A stretch of 64,000 nt of DNA from JANNYA01 sp031422315 (GCA_031422315.1 JANOQN010000002.1:47736-111735), one strand, 5' to 3'. Shown: positions 22,536 through 31,955, numbered from the stretch's first letter. Notes: a model not told the origin generated them from the letters alone. Numbers and translations: made by a program.

Positions 22536-24436
22536 AAACGAAACCTAAAACCTTGCTTGTCTTGATGAGCTTGATCCTATCGGCCAGCACAGCTCAAGCG
22601 GCAACTTCTGCGGTAGCTGAGCAGTACAAATGGCTGACCTTTTTAGTGTTCGGCTTGATTATCGCCGCTACCATGTTTGTGACCTATATTGCCGCGCGTC
22701 GAGTCAAAGATGCTTCGCAATTTTACGCCGCCGGGAATTCAATCAGCGGCATTCAAAACGGCTGGGCGATAGCTGGCGACTATTTATCAGCAGCCAGCTT
22801 TTTAGGGATTGCGGGCTTGATTTCGCTGTATGGCTTTGATGGCTTTATGTATTCGGTGGGCTGGCTGGTGGCGTACATCACCGTGCTATTGCTGATTGCC
22901 GAGCCCTGCCGCAACATCGGAAAATACACGCTAGGCGATATTTTAGCGTTTCGCAATCAGCCTAAAAAAGCCAAAACCGCAGCTGCGCTTTCGACCATTA
23001 CAGTGTCGATTTTTTACCTGACTGCGCAGATGGTCGGCGGTGGCGTGCTGGTCAAAACCTTGATTGGCATTGACTACGAAGTCAGCGTGATTGCGGTCGG
23101 CGTGTTGATGCTGGCCTATGTGGTATTCGGCGGCATGGTGGCTACCACTTGGGTACAAATCATCAAAGCAGTGCTGCTCGTGATTGCCAGTTTGCTACTG
23201 GTGTTTTTCACTTGGCTGCCGTACGGATTTTCACTGCCAGAGTTTTTGCAAGCAGCGGTTTCAGATCCAAAAATTCAGGCGCAGGTGGCGAAATTGCTAG
23301 GTGATCCAGCCAGTCAAATGAGCGCAGCCGAGTTAGGCCAGCGTTTTCTAGAACCTGGCCTGTATTTAAAAAGCCCGATAGATCAAATTTCATTGGGCTT
23401 AGCGCTGGTGTTCGGCACGGCTGGCATGCCGCACATTTTGATGCGCTTTTTCACTGTGCCGACCGCAAAAGATGCGCGCATCAGCGTGCTCTGGGCTATG
23501 GCGATTATCGGTGGATTCTATGTGCTGACGTTGTTTTTAGGATTAGGTGCGGCCATGCATGTCGGCGCGCAGCAGATCAGCGCGATTGACGCCGGTGGCA
23601 ACATGGCCGGTCCACTATTAGCGCAATACATCGGCGGTGGTGAGCAATCGCTGATGGGCAATTTATTCTTAGCGTTTGTGGCGGCGGTCGCGTTTGCCAC
23701 GATTGTTGCGGTGGTTGCAGGTTTGGTGTTGGCCTCAGCTTCGGCCATGAGCCACGATCTTTGGGCTGGTGTGATTCGCGGTGACAAAGCCACTCAGCAA
23801 GAAGAAATGCGGGCGGCGCGGATTAGCTCAATTTTGGTAGGCGTGGTTGCCATCGTGATCGGCATCGCAGCGAAAGGGCAGAATGTCGCGCATTTAGTCG
23901 CTCTGGCTTTTGCGGTAGCGGCGTCGAGCAACTTGCCTGCCGTTTTGCTAACGCTGTACTGGAAACGCTGCAACACCACCGGCGTAATTTTGGGTATGAG
24001 TATGGGCGCGATCAGCGCTATCGCTTTGGTTTTGGTCAGCCCAAATATGACCTACCCAAACAGCGTACGAGCGCTCAACGCGCCGCTGATCGTGGCGGCT
24101 GAAAGTAAAGTCAATCAATTAACAACTGATCTTGCCTTAGCTAGTGATGCAGCCAGTATTGCCAACCTAACGGCCGCACGCACGTTAGCGCAAACCAGCT
24201 TGACCGCGCTACAAACCAAACTGGCCGCAGTGGAGGGGCAAACGCGTAGCTTGGTCGGGCTTGAGGCACCGCTCATTAGCCTGAAAAATCCAGGCATTTT
24301 CTCGATTCCGATTGGCTTTTTCTTCGTGATTTTTGGATCGCTATTGACTCGCGATAAGCGCTCAGAGGACCTCTGGGAAGAGCTGTACGTGCGACAGCAA
24401 ACTGGTTTGAATGCGGAGGGTTCGAGCGGGCATTAG
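22532..24436 (+). CDS. actP: Cation/acetate symporter ActP with an extra loop domain
   Basis: 634 residues, longer than E. coli ActP (549). It starts with a signal-like segment, as in ActP, followed by about 13 helices with ARRVKDASQFYAAGNSISGI, NGWAIAGDYLSAASFLGIAG and GTAGMPHILMRFFTVPTAKDAR, all ActP-specific. It imports acetate and similar short acids with a cation. Between the last two helices an insert of about 65 residues forms a predicted coiled coil (SKVNQLTTDLALASDAAS, LTAARTLAQTSLTALQTKLA). Coupled to DUF485 upstream. The insert is the odd feature; it may be periplasmic and could serve interaction. Confidence 0.94.
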   Translation: MKTKPKTLLVLMSLILSASTAQAATSAVAEQYKWLTFLVFGLIIAATMFVTYIAARRVKDASQFYAAGNSISGIQNGWAIAGDYLSAASFLGIAGLISLYGFDGFMYSVGWLVAYITVLLLIAEPCRNIGKYTLGDILAFRNQPKKAKTAAALSTITVSIFYLTAQMVGGGVLVKTLIGIDYEVSVIAVGVLMLAYVVFGGMVATTWVQIIKAVLLVIASLLLVFFTWLPYGFSLPEFLQAAVSDPKIQAQVAKLLGDPASQMSAAELGQRFLEPGLYLKSPIDQISLGLALVFGTAGMPHILMRFFTVPTAKDARISVLWAMAIIGGFYVLTLFLGLGAAMHVGAQQISAIDAGGNMAGPLLAQYIGGGEQSLMGNLFLAFVAAVAFATIVAVVAGLVLASASAMSHDLWAGVIRGDKATQQEEMRAARISSILVGVVAIVIGIAAKGQNVAHLVALAFAVAASSNLPAVLLTLYWKRCNTTGVILGMSMGAISAIALVLVSPNMTYPNSVRALNAPLIVAAESKVNQLTTDLALASDAASIANLTAARTLAQTSLTALQTKLAAVEGQTRSLVGLEAPLISLKNPGIFSIPIGFFFVIFGSLLTRDKRSEDLWEELYVRQQTGLNAEGSSGH

Positions 24437-24500
24437 GTTCGATCTGCAACCCACGCGCTGCCACCCGCAGCGCGCGGGTTGCTTCAGGTAGGATAGTGCG

Positions 24501-27500
24501 ATGCAAACGCTCGTTCTAATCACCGTTACGCTGTATCTGCTGGGGCTGTATGCGCTCGCCCGCTGGGGCGAGCGCCAAGCTGCTCGTGGTGCCTTGAGTG
24601 GACGCAAACGGGCTTGGATTCATGGCCTTGCGCTGGGCGTGTATTGCTCGACCTGGACGGTGTTTGGTGCGATCGGCAGCGCGGTGCGTGAGGGTTACGC
24701 CTATCTGCCAATCTATCTTGGCCCGATCGCTCTGGCATTATTTGCGCCAACTATTTGGGAGCGTTTGGTTCGACTCAAACAGCGGCACCGGCTGGCGTCA
24801 GTTGCTGATTTTTTAAGCGCGCGTTTTGGGCGCAATGCAGCGCTGCCCGCACTGGTGGCATTGATCTCGCTGGCAGCGGTGGTGCCGTATGTGGCGTTGC
24901 AGCTGGCCGCTGTTGATGGCTCGCTCGCGGCGCTCGGCTTTGCCAAGCCGGCAATATGGACTTGCGTGTTCGCCGGGTTAGTTGTGAGCTTCACGCTGCG
25001 TTTTGGTGTGCTAGATGCGCGTACCTTGGTCGAGCGTCCGGGTTTGATTTTGGTGCTGGGAATTGAAAGCGCGGTCAAGCTGGCTATCGTGATCGCGCTC
25101 GCGCTGTGGGCCGCAAGCAACAGCGAGACGAGCGCGCTCGATTGGCACCGCGCGCTGCACGCGCAAACTCCGAATCAGCCGATTATGTTAGCCGGTCAAG
25201 TTCTGCTTGCGGCGGCCGCAAGCTTGCTGCTGCCAAGGATGTTTCAAGTCGGCGTGGTGGAATGCGCCGACGTTGGCGAGCTGCGTTTAGCGCGTCGCGT
25301 ATTCGCGGGCTACTTGCTGCTGGTTAGCGTGGCGGTAATGCCAATTGCGGCGCTGGCGGGCTACGTTGGCGGCAGTGGTGCGGATTTTGTATTGATCAGC
25401 TTGCCGATTGCGCTGCAGCAGCCGAACTGGGCCCTGCTGGCGTTTATTGCGGGGCTTTCCGCTGCATCGGCGATGATGATTGCGGCATGGCTGGCGCTGT
25501 CGATTATGCTTTCCAATGATTTAGTGGTGCCGCTGATGGTGCGCTCCAAGATGACTGTTTCGGCGCAGCGCGTGCTTGCCGTGCGCCGCACTAGCGTGGC
25601 TGCTGCTGCGGTCATGAGCCTATTTTGGTATTTAGGGGTTGACGGTGGCACGCTCGCGCAGACTGGTTTGCTGGCGTTTGCCGGCGTGGCGCAGTTTGCG
25701 CCACCTTTGCTAGCTGCGCTGTTTTTTCCGCGCAGCAGCGCAAAAGCGGTGCTTGCAGGGCTTGGCGCCGGTGCAGGCGTCTGGGCGCTGCTGATGTTGT
25801 GGCCGAGTTTAACCGGCGCAGCGCTCAGCAGTGCAAGCTTAACCGAACGCGCACTATTGGCATTGGCGCTCAACAGCGCAACCTGTATGTTACTGAGCAC
25901 TTGGCGCCCGGCCAGCGTGCGCGCTCGCCTGCACGCGGCTGACTTTTTAGCAACCGCAACCTTGCCGCGCACGTTCATACCGACCGCAGTGCGCGTGGAT
26001 GATATCTACGCGCTGTGCGAATCGCTACTCGGCAAAAACTATCGCCATGCGCTTGCGCTGCATCATGACGGGCTGCTGCTGCCGGGCGAAGGGCAAGCCA
26101 GCGCACAGCTGCTAGCTGCCGCAGAACGCAGCGTGGCAGAAGTGTTTGGCAGCGCCAGTGCGCGCGAGCTGATCGCCGATGGAATACGCGGCGCTGCGCT
26201 CGATGTTGATGCCGTGCTGCGCGCGCTGGATCAATCGATGTCACGCTATCGCGTCAATGTGCAGCTATTGGAGGCGACGTTTGAGCATATGCATCAAGCG
26301 GTGAGTGTTATTGATGCGCAGCTGCAGCTTGCCGGCTGGAATCGTCAATACGAGGCGCTGTTTGCCTGGCCTGCGGGTATGCTTGAGCATGGCCGACCCA
26401 TCGCTGATCTGATCGCTTACGCCGCACACGTGAGCGGGCTGGATGCAGCGCAAGTGGAAATTCGAGTAGCGCGGCGCTTGCACCAGCTACGTACTGCCAC
26501 CGGCTATCGAAACCTGCGCACCTTAGCAGATGGGCGCAGCCTGGATATTCGCGGCGAGCCTCTGCCGGAAGGTGGATTTGTCACCACTTTTTTCGATGTC
26601 AGTGAAAGCGTGCGCGCAGCGGCGGCGCTGCAAGCCATCAACACCCAGCTCGAACAGCGCGTCGCCGAACGTACGCGCGAGCTGCTGCGGTTGGCTGAGC
26701 TAAAAAATCAGTTCATTGCCGCAGCAAGTCATGATCTGCTGCAGCCGCTTTCGGCTGCGCGGCTGTATTTGGCCGCCGAACATAATCGTTTAAGCGGCAG
26801 CGTTTTACTTCAGCGCGCCGATAGCGCACTCGCCGTCACCGAGGAGTTGCTCGGCGGCTTAACGGATCTGGCGCGCCTGGAAACCGGCCAGCTTAAGCCT
26901 GAGCGCTCTGCCTTCGCGCTGCAACCGCTGCTCGATTCCCTGCATGCGCAAGCGCAGGAACTGGCTGAGCAGCGCGGCCTGTTTTTAAGGGTGCGACCCA
27001 GCGCTGAATGGGTCGATAGCGATCCGCGTTTGCTGCGGCGCATCGTGCAGAATTTCGTTGCCAATAGCCTGCGCTACACCGCGCGTGGCGGCGTGCTGAT
27101 TGCGGTGCGACGGCAGGGATCAAATGTGGCCATAATGGTTTACGACACCGGGCCGGGCATGGATGAAAATCTACGCGCTACGCTGTTCAACCCACACGAT
27201 GCCAGCGCTGCAATCTCACCGTGGGGCGAACGTGGGCTTGGCCTAGGGCTTGCTGGTTGCAAGCTACTGGCTGATGCGCTCGGGCATCACGTGGCAGTAG
27301 CAAGCCGTGTCAATCGTGGCAGCTGTTTTTCGGTCAGTGTGCCGCGTGCGTTACCGCGATTGCTCACAGCGAACACGGTCAGCGAGCGCGGCGCGCGCCT
27401 GCAAAACGTGCATGCGCTGTGTGTTGACGATCACGCCGATGTCCGAATGGCTATGCGCAGTCTGCTCGAAAGTTGGGGCGTCAATGTCCACAGCGCAGCC

Positions 27501-27758
27501 AATAGCGCGCAAGCTTTGGCGCAGCTGGCGGCGCACGCGATTGATCTGGCCTTGGTCGACTTCAGTTTAGGTGAAGCGCAAAGCGGGCTTGATTTAATTA
27601 CCCTAATGCAACAACTCAAGCCCGGCCTGCACTGCGTATTGGTGAGCGCGGAACGCGATCCTGAGCTGCCAGCGCGGGCTGCCGCGGTTGGCATTACGCT
27701 ATTGAAAAAACCGATTCGCCCAGCTGCGCTGCGCGCGCTGTTGGAGAGTTTGCGCTGA
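24501..27758 (+). CDS. crbS: CrbS-type hybrid sensor kinase with SSS transporter domain
   Basis: 1085 residues. Residues 1-480 form a sodium/solute symporter-like membrane domain (YCSTWTVFGAIGSAVREGYA). A linker and PAS domain follow (about 570-690, LEATFEHMHQAVSVIDAQLQ), then a coiled coil, a HisKA domain with phospho-acceptor His744 (AASHDLLQPLSA), an HATPase domain (NFVANSLRYTARGG, DTGPGMDE, GLGLGLAGCKLLA) and a C-terminal receiver with Asp1020 (LALVDFSLGEA). This is the CrbS architecture that, with CrbR, switches on acs and actP in Vibrio and Pseudomonas in response to acetate. The local partner CrbR lies about 1 kb downstream on the opposite strand. Confidence 0.92.
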   Translation: MQTLVLITVTLYLLGLYALARWGERQAARGALSGRKRAWIHGLALGVYCSTWTVFGAIGSAVREGYAYLPIYLGPIALALFAPTIWERLVRLKQRHRLASVADFLSARFGRNAALPALVALISLAAVVPYVALQLAAVDGSLAALGFAKPAIWTCVFAGLVVSFTLRFGVLDARTLVERPGLILVLGIESAVKLAIVIALALWAASNSETSALDWHRALHAQTPNQPIMLAGQVLLAAAASLLLPRMFQVGVVECADVGELRLARRVFAGYLLLVSVAVMPIAALAGYVGGSGADFVLISLPIALQQPNWALLAFIAGLSAASAMMIAAWLALSIMLSNDLVVPLMVRSKMTVSAQRVLAVRRTSVAAAAVMSLFWYLGVDGGTLAQTGLLAFAGVAQFAPPLLAALFFPRSSAKAVLAGLGAGAGVWALLMLWPSLTGAALSSASLTERALLALALNSATCMLLSTWRPASVRARLHAADFLATATLPRTFIPTAVRVDDIYALCESLLGKNYRHALALHHDGLLLPGEGQASAQLLAAAERSVAEVFGSASARELIADGIRGAALDVDAVLRALDQSMSRYRVNVQLLEATFEHMHQAVSVIDAQLQLAGWNRQYEALFAWPAGMLEHGRPIADLIAYAAHVSGLDAAQVEIRVARRLHQLRTATGYRNLRTLADGRSLDIRGEPLPEGGFVTTFFDVSESVRAAAALQAINTQLEQRVAERTRELLRLAELKNQFIAAASHDLLQPLSAARLYLAAEHNRLSGSVLLQRADSALAVTEELLGGLTDLARLETGQLKPERSAFALQPLLDSLHAQAQELAEQRGLFLRVRPSAEWVDSDPRLLRRIVQNFVANSLRYTARGGVLIAVRRQGSNVAIMVYDTGPGMDENLRATLFNPHDASAAISPWGERGLGLGLAGCKLLADALGHHVAVASRVNRGSCFSVSVPRALPRLLTANTVSERGARLQNVHALCVDDHADVRMAMRSLLESWGVNVHSAANSAQALAQLAAHAIDLALVDFSLGEAQSGLDLITLMQQLKPGLHCVLVSAERDPELPARAAAVGITLLKKPIRPAALRALLESLR

Positions 27759-27824
27759 GTGGTGTGGGTGTGGGCTGTCCACGCAAGCATCAGTATGATT
27801 CGCGCCTGTCTGTAAGATATGTCT

Positions 27825-28250
27825 TTAAACTTCGAAATCCCACGGATTAATCACAATCAGGCCAGCCGCTTGAAATGGCGCCACGTCACGCGTGGCGACC
27901 TTCAGCGCGCGGGCACGGGCGGTCGCGGCGATGTAACCGTCTGCTTTACTAATCGCTTTACCTGTTGACTGCGCGCGCGGCATCAGTTCTGAGTAGGCTT
28001 GCGAGGCGTCCAAATCGAAAGGAAGAACTCGGCCTTTGAGGACGTACAAAATTTCCCGCTCTAGACGATCTTGATAGATTGATCGCCGCTTGCCTTCTGG
28101 CATGCTTGCTAAGCCAAAACGGAGTTCAGCCACGGTAATCGCCGATAAATAAAGCGTCTCTACCGTCTGCGCGTCCAGCCACGCCAACACCCCCGGGTTA
28201 GGCATGGGCCTCCACAGTTCAGAAATTACATTAGTGTCGATCAAGATCAT
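27825..28250 (-). CDS. PIN-domain RNase toxin (FitB/VapC type)
   Basis: 141 residues. MILIDTNVISELWRP carries the first PIN acid (DTN) and ITVAELRFG the second (E). SKADGYIAATARARAL carries the third (D), and VATRDVAPFQAAGL the last (RD). FitB/VapC toxins cleave RNA, often tRNA, in the cytoplasm, and are held inactive by the partner antitoxin. The start overlaps the antitoxin stop by 4 bp. It separates crbS from crbR, suggesting insertion into an older acetate cluster. Confidence 0.92.
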   Translation of the reverse strand: MILIDTNVISELWRPMPNPGVLAWLDAQTVETLYLSAITVAELRFGLASMPEGKRRSIYQDRLEREILYVLKGRVLPFDLDASQAYSELMPRAQSTGKAISKADGYIAATARARALKVATRDVAPFQAAGLIVINPWDFEV

Positions 28251-28504
28251 TCGAACCTCATTGGCTCGGCCGGCGTCTTATCGCGTAGGTTGTTAAAATA
28301 TTCGGTTTCAACGTCGGTGAGTGCGCCTGCTTCACGAGCGATAGATGCCAGCAGCGAGCCGAGCTTCAAACGATCCTTTGGCTTCGCCGCTTTTTCCAAT
28401 ATGTCGCGAATTTCAGCCTCAGTGCTGCGGCCGTGTTGGGCGGCCATGACCCGCAACGCCAAATGCACGTCATCGGGAACGTTTCGTACGGTTAGCATAG
28501 CCAT
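28247..28504 (-). CDS. FitA-like ribbon-helix-helix antitoxin
   Basis: 85 residues starting at MAMLTVRNVPDDVHLALRV, a ribbon-helix-helix DNA-binding N-terminus; AAQHGRSTEAEIRDILEKA completes it and is highly characteristic of FitA-type antitoxins. The C-terminal half (FNNLRDKTPAEPMRFE) would bind and block the PIN toxin. The ATG at 28504 has GAGGTG 6 bp upstream; a longer frame would run through the operator. Autoregulation is supported by the palindrome just upstream. Confidence 0.93.
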   Translation of the reverse strand: MAMLTVRNVPDDVHLALRVMAAQHGRSTEAEIRDILEKAAKPKDRLKLGSLLASIAREAGALTDVETEYFNNLRDKTPAEPMRFE

Positions 28505-28522
28505 CGTGTCACCTCTAAGATT

Positions 28523-28567
28523 TGCATTCGTTGAATGCATGCTATTTATATGAGTGCACTATTGCAA
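28523..28567 (-). promoter_or_regulatory. Toxin-antitoxin promoter with perfect palindromic operator
   Basis: On the minus strand TTGCAA (28567-28562) and TAGCAT (28544-28539) are separated by 17 bp and can serve as -35 and -10. The inverted repeat TGCATTC-GTT-GAATGCA (28523-28539) overlaps the -10 and early transcript. This is the expected position for FitAB autorepression. The 206 bp up to crbR contain only a 35-codon frame at 28666 that I do not support. Confidence 0.65.
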
Positions 28568-28773
28568 GTCGTGCGGGTATTGGTGCTGATCCAGAAGGAC
28601 CGACGAACTTTGATGTAATAACGAATTTGCAATCGTGACTCAAAAGTCAAGGCAAGGGCTATCAAATGCGCATTAATTCAATTTTACGATCTGGAAAAGC
28701 GGCAAAAACACGCGGGCTAAGTCGGCGCCGCGTTAATCAGCTAGCTGAGCGCTTCGGTTGCGCGCCGATTTAA

Positions 28774-29436
28774 TTAGCCGTCGATATCAACCAAACGCGC
28801 ACGCTCTGGATCAAGCGCCAAATCGGCCGCCAGCGTGACGGCTTGGGTGCGATTATTGGCGCCGATTTTTCGCAAAACCTGCGTCACGTGCGCTTTGACG
28901 GTGGCTTCAGTAATGCCCAGCTCATAGGCAATTTGCTTGTTGAGTTTGCCCTCACACATGCCGGCTAAAATTCGAAATTGTGCGGGCGTCAAACCGCGAA
29001 TACGCTCCGCTGCAGCCTGCTCGGCGGCGCTCAAAATCGAACCACCCGCCTCAATGAGCGGATCGTACAAATCGCCGCGTAAAACCTGGGCAATTGCGCC
29101 GGCAATCGTTTCAGCGTCGGCTGACTTTGGCACAAAGCCCATCGCGCCATGCGCTAAGGCCCGGCGAATCGTCAAAGGCTCAGAACGCCCGGAAACAACC
29201 ACAATCGGCAAAGCTGGATAGAGCGCGCGCAAATGGATCAACGCCGAATAGCCGTGTACGCCGGGCATGGTTAAATCCAGCAGCAATAAATCAGCGTCGC
29301 GGTGCTGCTCTACCGCAGCGTATAGAGCGCCGACCTCGCCGACTTGTTGCAGCTGCGCTTGCGGATACGCCGCCGCCACAATCGCACGCAAGGCATCGCG
29401 AAATAGCGGGTGGTCGTCGGCAATAATAAACAGCAT
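28774..29436 (-). CDS. crbR: CrbR-type response regulator (receiver + LuxR HTH)
   Basis: 220 residues. Receiver domain: acidic pocket IIADDHPLF, phospho-acceptor in LLLDLTMPGVHG, then VVVSGRSEP and FVPKSADAE (conserved Lys). LuxR/GerE helix-turn-helix: LTPAQFRILAGMCEGKLNKQ, then ELGITEATVKAHVTQVLRKI. CrbR activates acs and actP when phosphorylated by CrbS. Its ATG lies 2 bp after the acs stop, so it is made from the acs transcript, which builds a positive feedback loop. Confidence 0.92.
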   Translation of the reverse strand: MLFIIADDHPLFRDALRAIVAAAYPQAQLQQVGEVGALYAAVEQHRDADLLLLDLTMPGVHGYSALIHLRALYPALPIVVVSGRSEPLTIRRALAHGAMGFVPKSADAETIAGAIAQVLRGDLYDPLIEAGGSILSAAEQAAAERIRGLTPAQFRILAGMCEGKLNKQIAYELGITEATVKAHVTQVLRKIGANNRTQAVTLAADLALDPERARLVDIDG

Positions 29437-29438
29437 TG

Positions 29439-31376
29439 CTATGCCCTATTGAGCCGAGTGTCGGTCAAATGTTGCACCACGCTCGGATCCGCAAGCGTTG
29501 AGATATCGCCTAAGTTGTCAAACTCATTCGCGGCAATTTTACGCAAGATCCGGCGCATGATTTTACCAGAGCGGGTTTTTGGCAAACCGGGTGACCAATG
29601 AATGTAATCAGGCGTGGCAATCGGGCCGATCTCACGGCGCACATGCAAAATTAATTCCTTACGCAATGATTCGGTAGCTTCAAACTCGGCTTTAAGGGTG
29701 ACATAAGCATAAATACCTTGGCCCTTGATCTCGTGCGGGCAACCAACTACCGCAGCTTCCGCCACGCTAGCATGGCTGACCAGCGCGCTTTCCACTTCAG
29801 CAGTTCCCAAGCGGTGCCCAGCCACGTTAATCACATCATCGACGCGGCCGGTAATCCAATAATCGCCATCCGCATCGCGGCGTGCGCCATCGCCGGTAAA
29901 ATAATAGCCGCGATAGGCTTTGAAGTAAGTTTCGATAAAGCGTAGATGATCACCCCAGACCGTGCGCATTTGCCCCGGCCAAGAATCCGCCAGCACCAAA
30001 TTACCTTCGGCTGCGCCCTCCAATATCCTGCCTTCGGCGTCCATCAATGCCGGCTGCACGCCAAAAAAAGGCTGCATCGCAGAGCCTGGTTTTAAGGTGT
30101 TAGCGCCGGGCAAAGGGGAAATTAAAATACCGCCGGTTTCAGTTTGCCACCAGGTGTCGACAATCGCACAGCGGCTGTCGCCCACTACGCGGTGATACCA
30201 GTTCCAGGCTTCTGGATTGATCGGCTCACCGACGCTGCCTAGTAAGCGCAAACTGGCACGCGAGCTTTGTGTGACCCACGCTTCGCCCTCTCGCATGAGC
30301 GCGCGAATGGCGGTCGGCGCGGTATAGAAAATACTGACTTGATGCTTGTCGATAATCTGCCAAAACCGCGAAAAATCCGGATAGTTCGGTACGCCTTCAA
30401 ACATCAGCGTGCAGCCGCCATTGGCAAGCGGGCCATACACGACATAGCTATGGCCGGTCACCCAGCCGACGTCTGCGGTGCACCAATAGACGTCGCCCTC
30501 GCGCAGATCAAACACGCATTCGTGGGTGTAGCTGGCATACACCAAATAGCCGCCGGTGCTGTGCAACACGCCCTTGGGTTTGCCGGTCGAGCCGGAGGTG
30601 TACAAAATAAATAGCGGATCCTCGGCATTCATGGCCTCTGGTTCGCAATCGTCAGACTCATCCGCGCACAGCTCGTGCATCCAGGCATCTCGGCCGTTGA
30701 CCCAAGCAATTGAATTGCCCGTATGTCGCACCACCAAAACGCGGCTAACGCAGGCGGCATCTGGATGGCTCAGGGCCTGGTCGACATTGGCTTTGAGCGG
30801 CACCGCTTTGCCGCCGCGCATGCCTTCATCGGCGGTAATCACCAGCGTGCTTTGGCAGTCGGCAATTCGGCCGATCAGCGCTTCGGGCGAAAAGCCGCCG
30901 AACACCACCGAATGCACTGCGCCAATGCGCGCGCAGGCCAACATAGCCACCGCCGCATCGGCAATCATCGGCAGGTAAATCGTCACCCGATCGCCCTTCT
31001 TAACGCCCTGCGCGCGCAGGGCATTTCCGAGCCGACCGACGCGCCCATAAAGCTCACGATAACTTATGCGCTGGCTTGCGTTTGGGCTATCACCTTCAAA
31101 GATAATCGCAGTGTCATTCCCGCGCGCTGCCAAGTGCCGATCAATACAGTTGACCGCCACATTCAATACGCCATCAAAATACCAGCGCACACGAAAATCT
31201 TCCGGCAAAAACGACACGTCCCGCACCCGCGTGTAAGGCTTGATCCAATTGAGCCGCTGCCCGACCAAGCCCCAAAAGCGCTCAGAGTCGGTAATTGATA
31301 GTGCGTAATCTTTGGCGTAACGCGCGGCGTCAATGCGGGTGTGCGCGTCAGTAACGGGTGCGTGGGTAGCGGTCAT
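29439..31376 (-). CDS. acs: Acetyl-CoA synthetase
   Basis: 645 residues, the normal length. Converts acetate, ATP and CoA to acetyl-CoA through acetyl-AMP. The A3 loop LYTSGSTGKPKGVLH, the A5 stretch DTWWQTETGG and the A10 lysine in PKTRSGKIMRRILRK (target of protein acetylation in Acs enzymes) are intact. VGWVTGHSYVVYGPL and FYTAPTAIRALM are Acs-specific. I prefer the ATG at 31376; another lies two codons earlier. Followed closely by crbR. It feeds acetyl-CoA to the glyoxylate bypass enzyme AceA at 2-3.4 kb. Confidence 0.96.
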   Translation of the reverse strand: MTATHAPVTDAHTRIDAARYAKDYALSITDSERFWGLVGQRLNWIKPYTRVRDVSFLPEDFRVRWYFDGVLNVAVNCIDRHLAARGNDTAIIFEGDSPNASQRISYRELYGRVGRLGNALRAQGVKKGDRVTIYLPMIADAAVAMLACARIGAVHSVVFGGFSPEALIGRIADCQSTLVITADEGMRGGKAVPLKANVDQALSHPDAACVSRVLVVRHTGNSIAWVNGRDAWMHELCADESDDCEPEAMNAEDPLFILYTSGSTGKPKGVLHSTGGYLVYASYTHECVFDLREGDVYWCTADVGWVTGHSYVVYGPLANGGCTLMFEGVPNYPDFSRFWQIIDKHQVSIFYTAPTAIRALMREGEAWVTQSSRASLRLLGSVGEPINPEAWNWYHRVVGDSRCAIVDTWWQTETGGILISPLPGANTLKPGSAMQPFFGVQPALMDAEGRILEGAAEGNLVLADSWPGQMRTVWGDHLRFIETYFKAYRGYYFTGDGARRDADGDYWITGRVDDVINVAGHRLGTAEVESALVSHASVAEAAVVGCPHEIKGQGIYAYVTLKAEFEATESLRKELILHVRREIGPIATPDYIHWSPGLPKTRSGKIMRRILRKIAANEFDNLGDISTLADPSVVQHLTDTRLNRA

Positions 31377-31497
31377 GATCAAAAGCTCCAGCGAAGATGC
31401 TTGATCTTAACCAATGCATCGCCCGTGCGCGCTTAGACAATGGTCGTAAGTGTGATTCAAGCGGAGACGAACATTGTTTCCAACGCGATTGCAAATT

Positions 31498-31829
31498 CTA
31501 AGCCTTAACCCGCCGCACACTTTGATCATATGGGGCTTTGATGCGTTTGTAGCGCATAGCATTGAAGTCAAACAGCAGCTTGGGTGTGCTCAATCCATAC
31601 TGGTTTAGCTGCGCCGCGTAGAGCTTGCCGTGCTCGGCGTAAACGATGCGATTGCGATCTAGCTCGGCCCATTCCCAGTCTGGACATTCAAGCACCGTGT
31701 GTGAGTTGGCCTGCGATCCCAACCTATAACGGCGGTGCGTTTACTTGGGCCGCGCCGAATCACTAGTGCATCAAGCGTGTCTTGGGCGAACAGTGCGTGT
31801 AAGCAAGCGGGGAAAGTTTCGGCGCTCAT
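31498..31829 (-). pseudogene. Internally deleted gene of a conserved hypothetical protein
   Basis: The ATG at 31829 opens MSAETFPACLHALFAQDTLD and reaches IRRGPSKRTAVIGWDRR near 31712. The frame then shifts and continues as NSHTVLECPDWEWAELDRNR, VYAEHGKLYAAQL and LLFDFNAMRYKRIKAPYD to the stop at 31498. I remember a hypothetical family of roughly 280-300 residues that starts with RRGPSK...WDRR and ends CPDWEWAELDG...HDFNxMRFExxxAPY. Both ends are here while about 180-200 middle residues are missing. The ATG overlaps the stop of the small membrane protein upstream. Decayed by deletion; original function unknown. Confidence 0.6.
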
Positions 31830-31954
31830 TTGCTACCCATTAAATCTGCGCGAGTGTTTGCCGCCCAAGTAAGCATCACTGCCGGAAAGGCAAAGAAAAC
31901 CAGTGCAACGATTAGCTGAAACAGCGCCAACAGCACCCGGAGTTTGACGCGCAT
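31826..31954 (-). CDS. 42-residue single-span membrane protein
   Basis: MRVKLRVLLALFQLIVALVF continues into FAFPAVMLTWAANTR: one membrane helix after a positively charged N-terminus. It starts one base after the eda stop and its TGA overlaps the next ATG, so it is coupled on both sides. Not recognised. Conservation would decide whether it is functional. Confidence 0.5.
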   Translation of the reverse strand: MRVKLRVLLALFQLIVALVFFAFPAVMLTWAANTRADLMGSK

Positions 31955-31955
31955 G

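Noticed and set aside
28666..28773. 35-codon frame upstream of crbR
   Set aside because: Short and basic, weak ribosome site, no recognisable family; probably chance.
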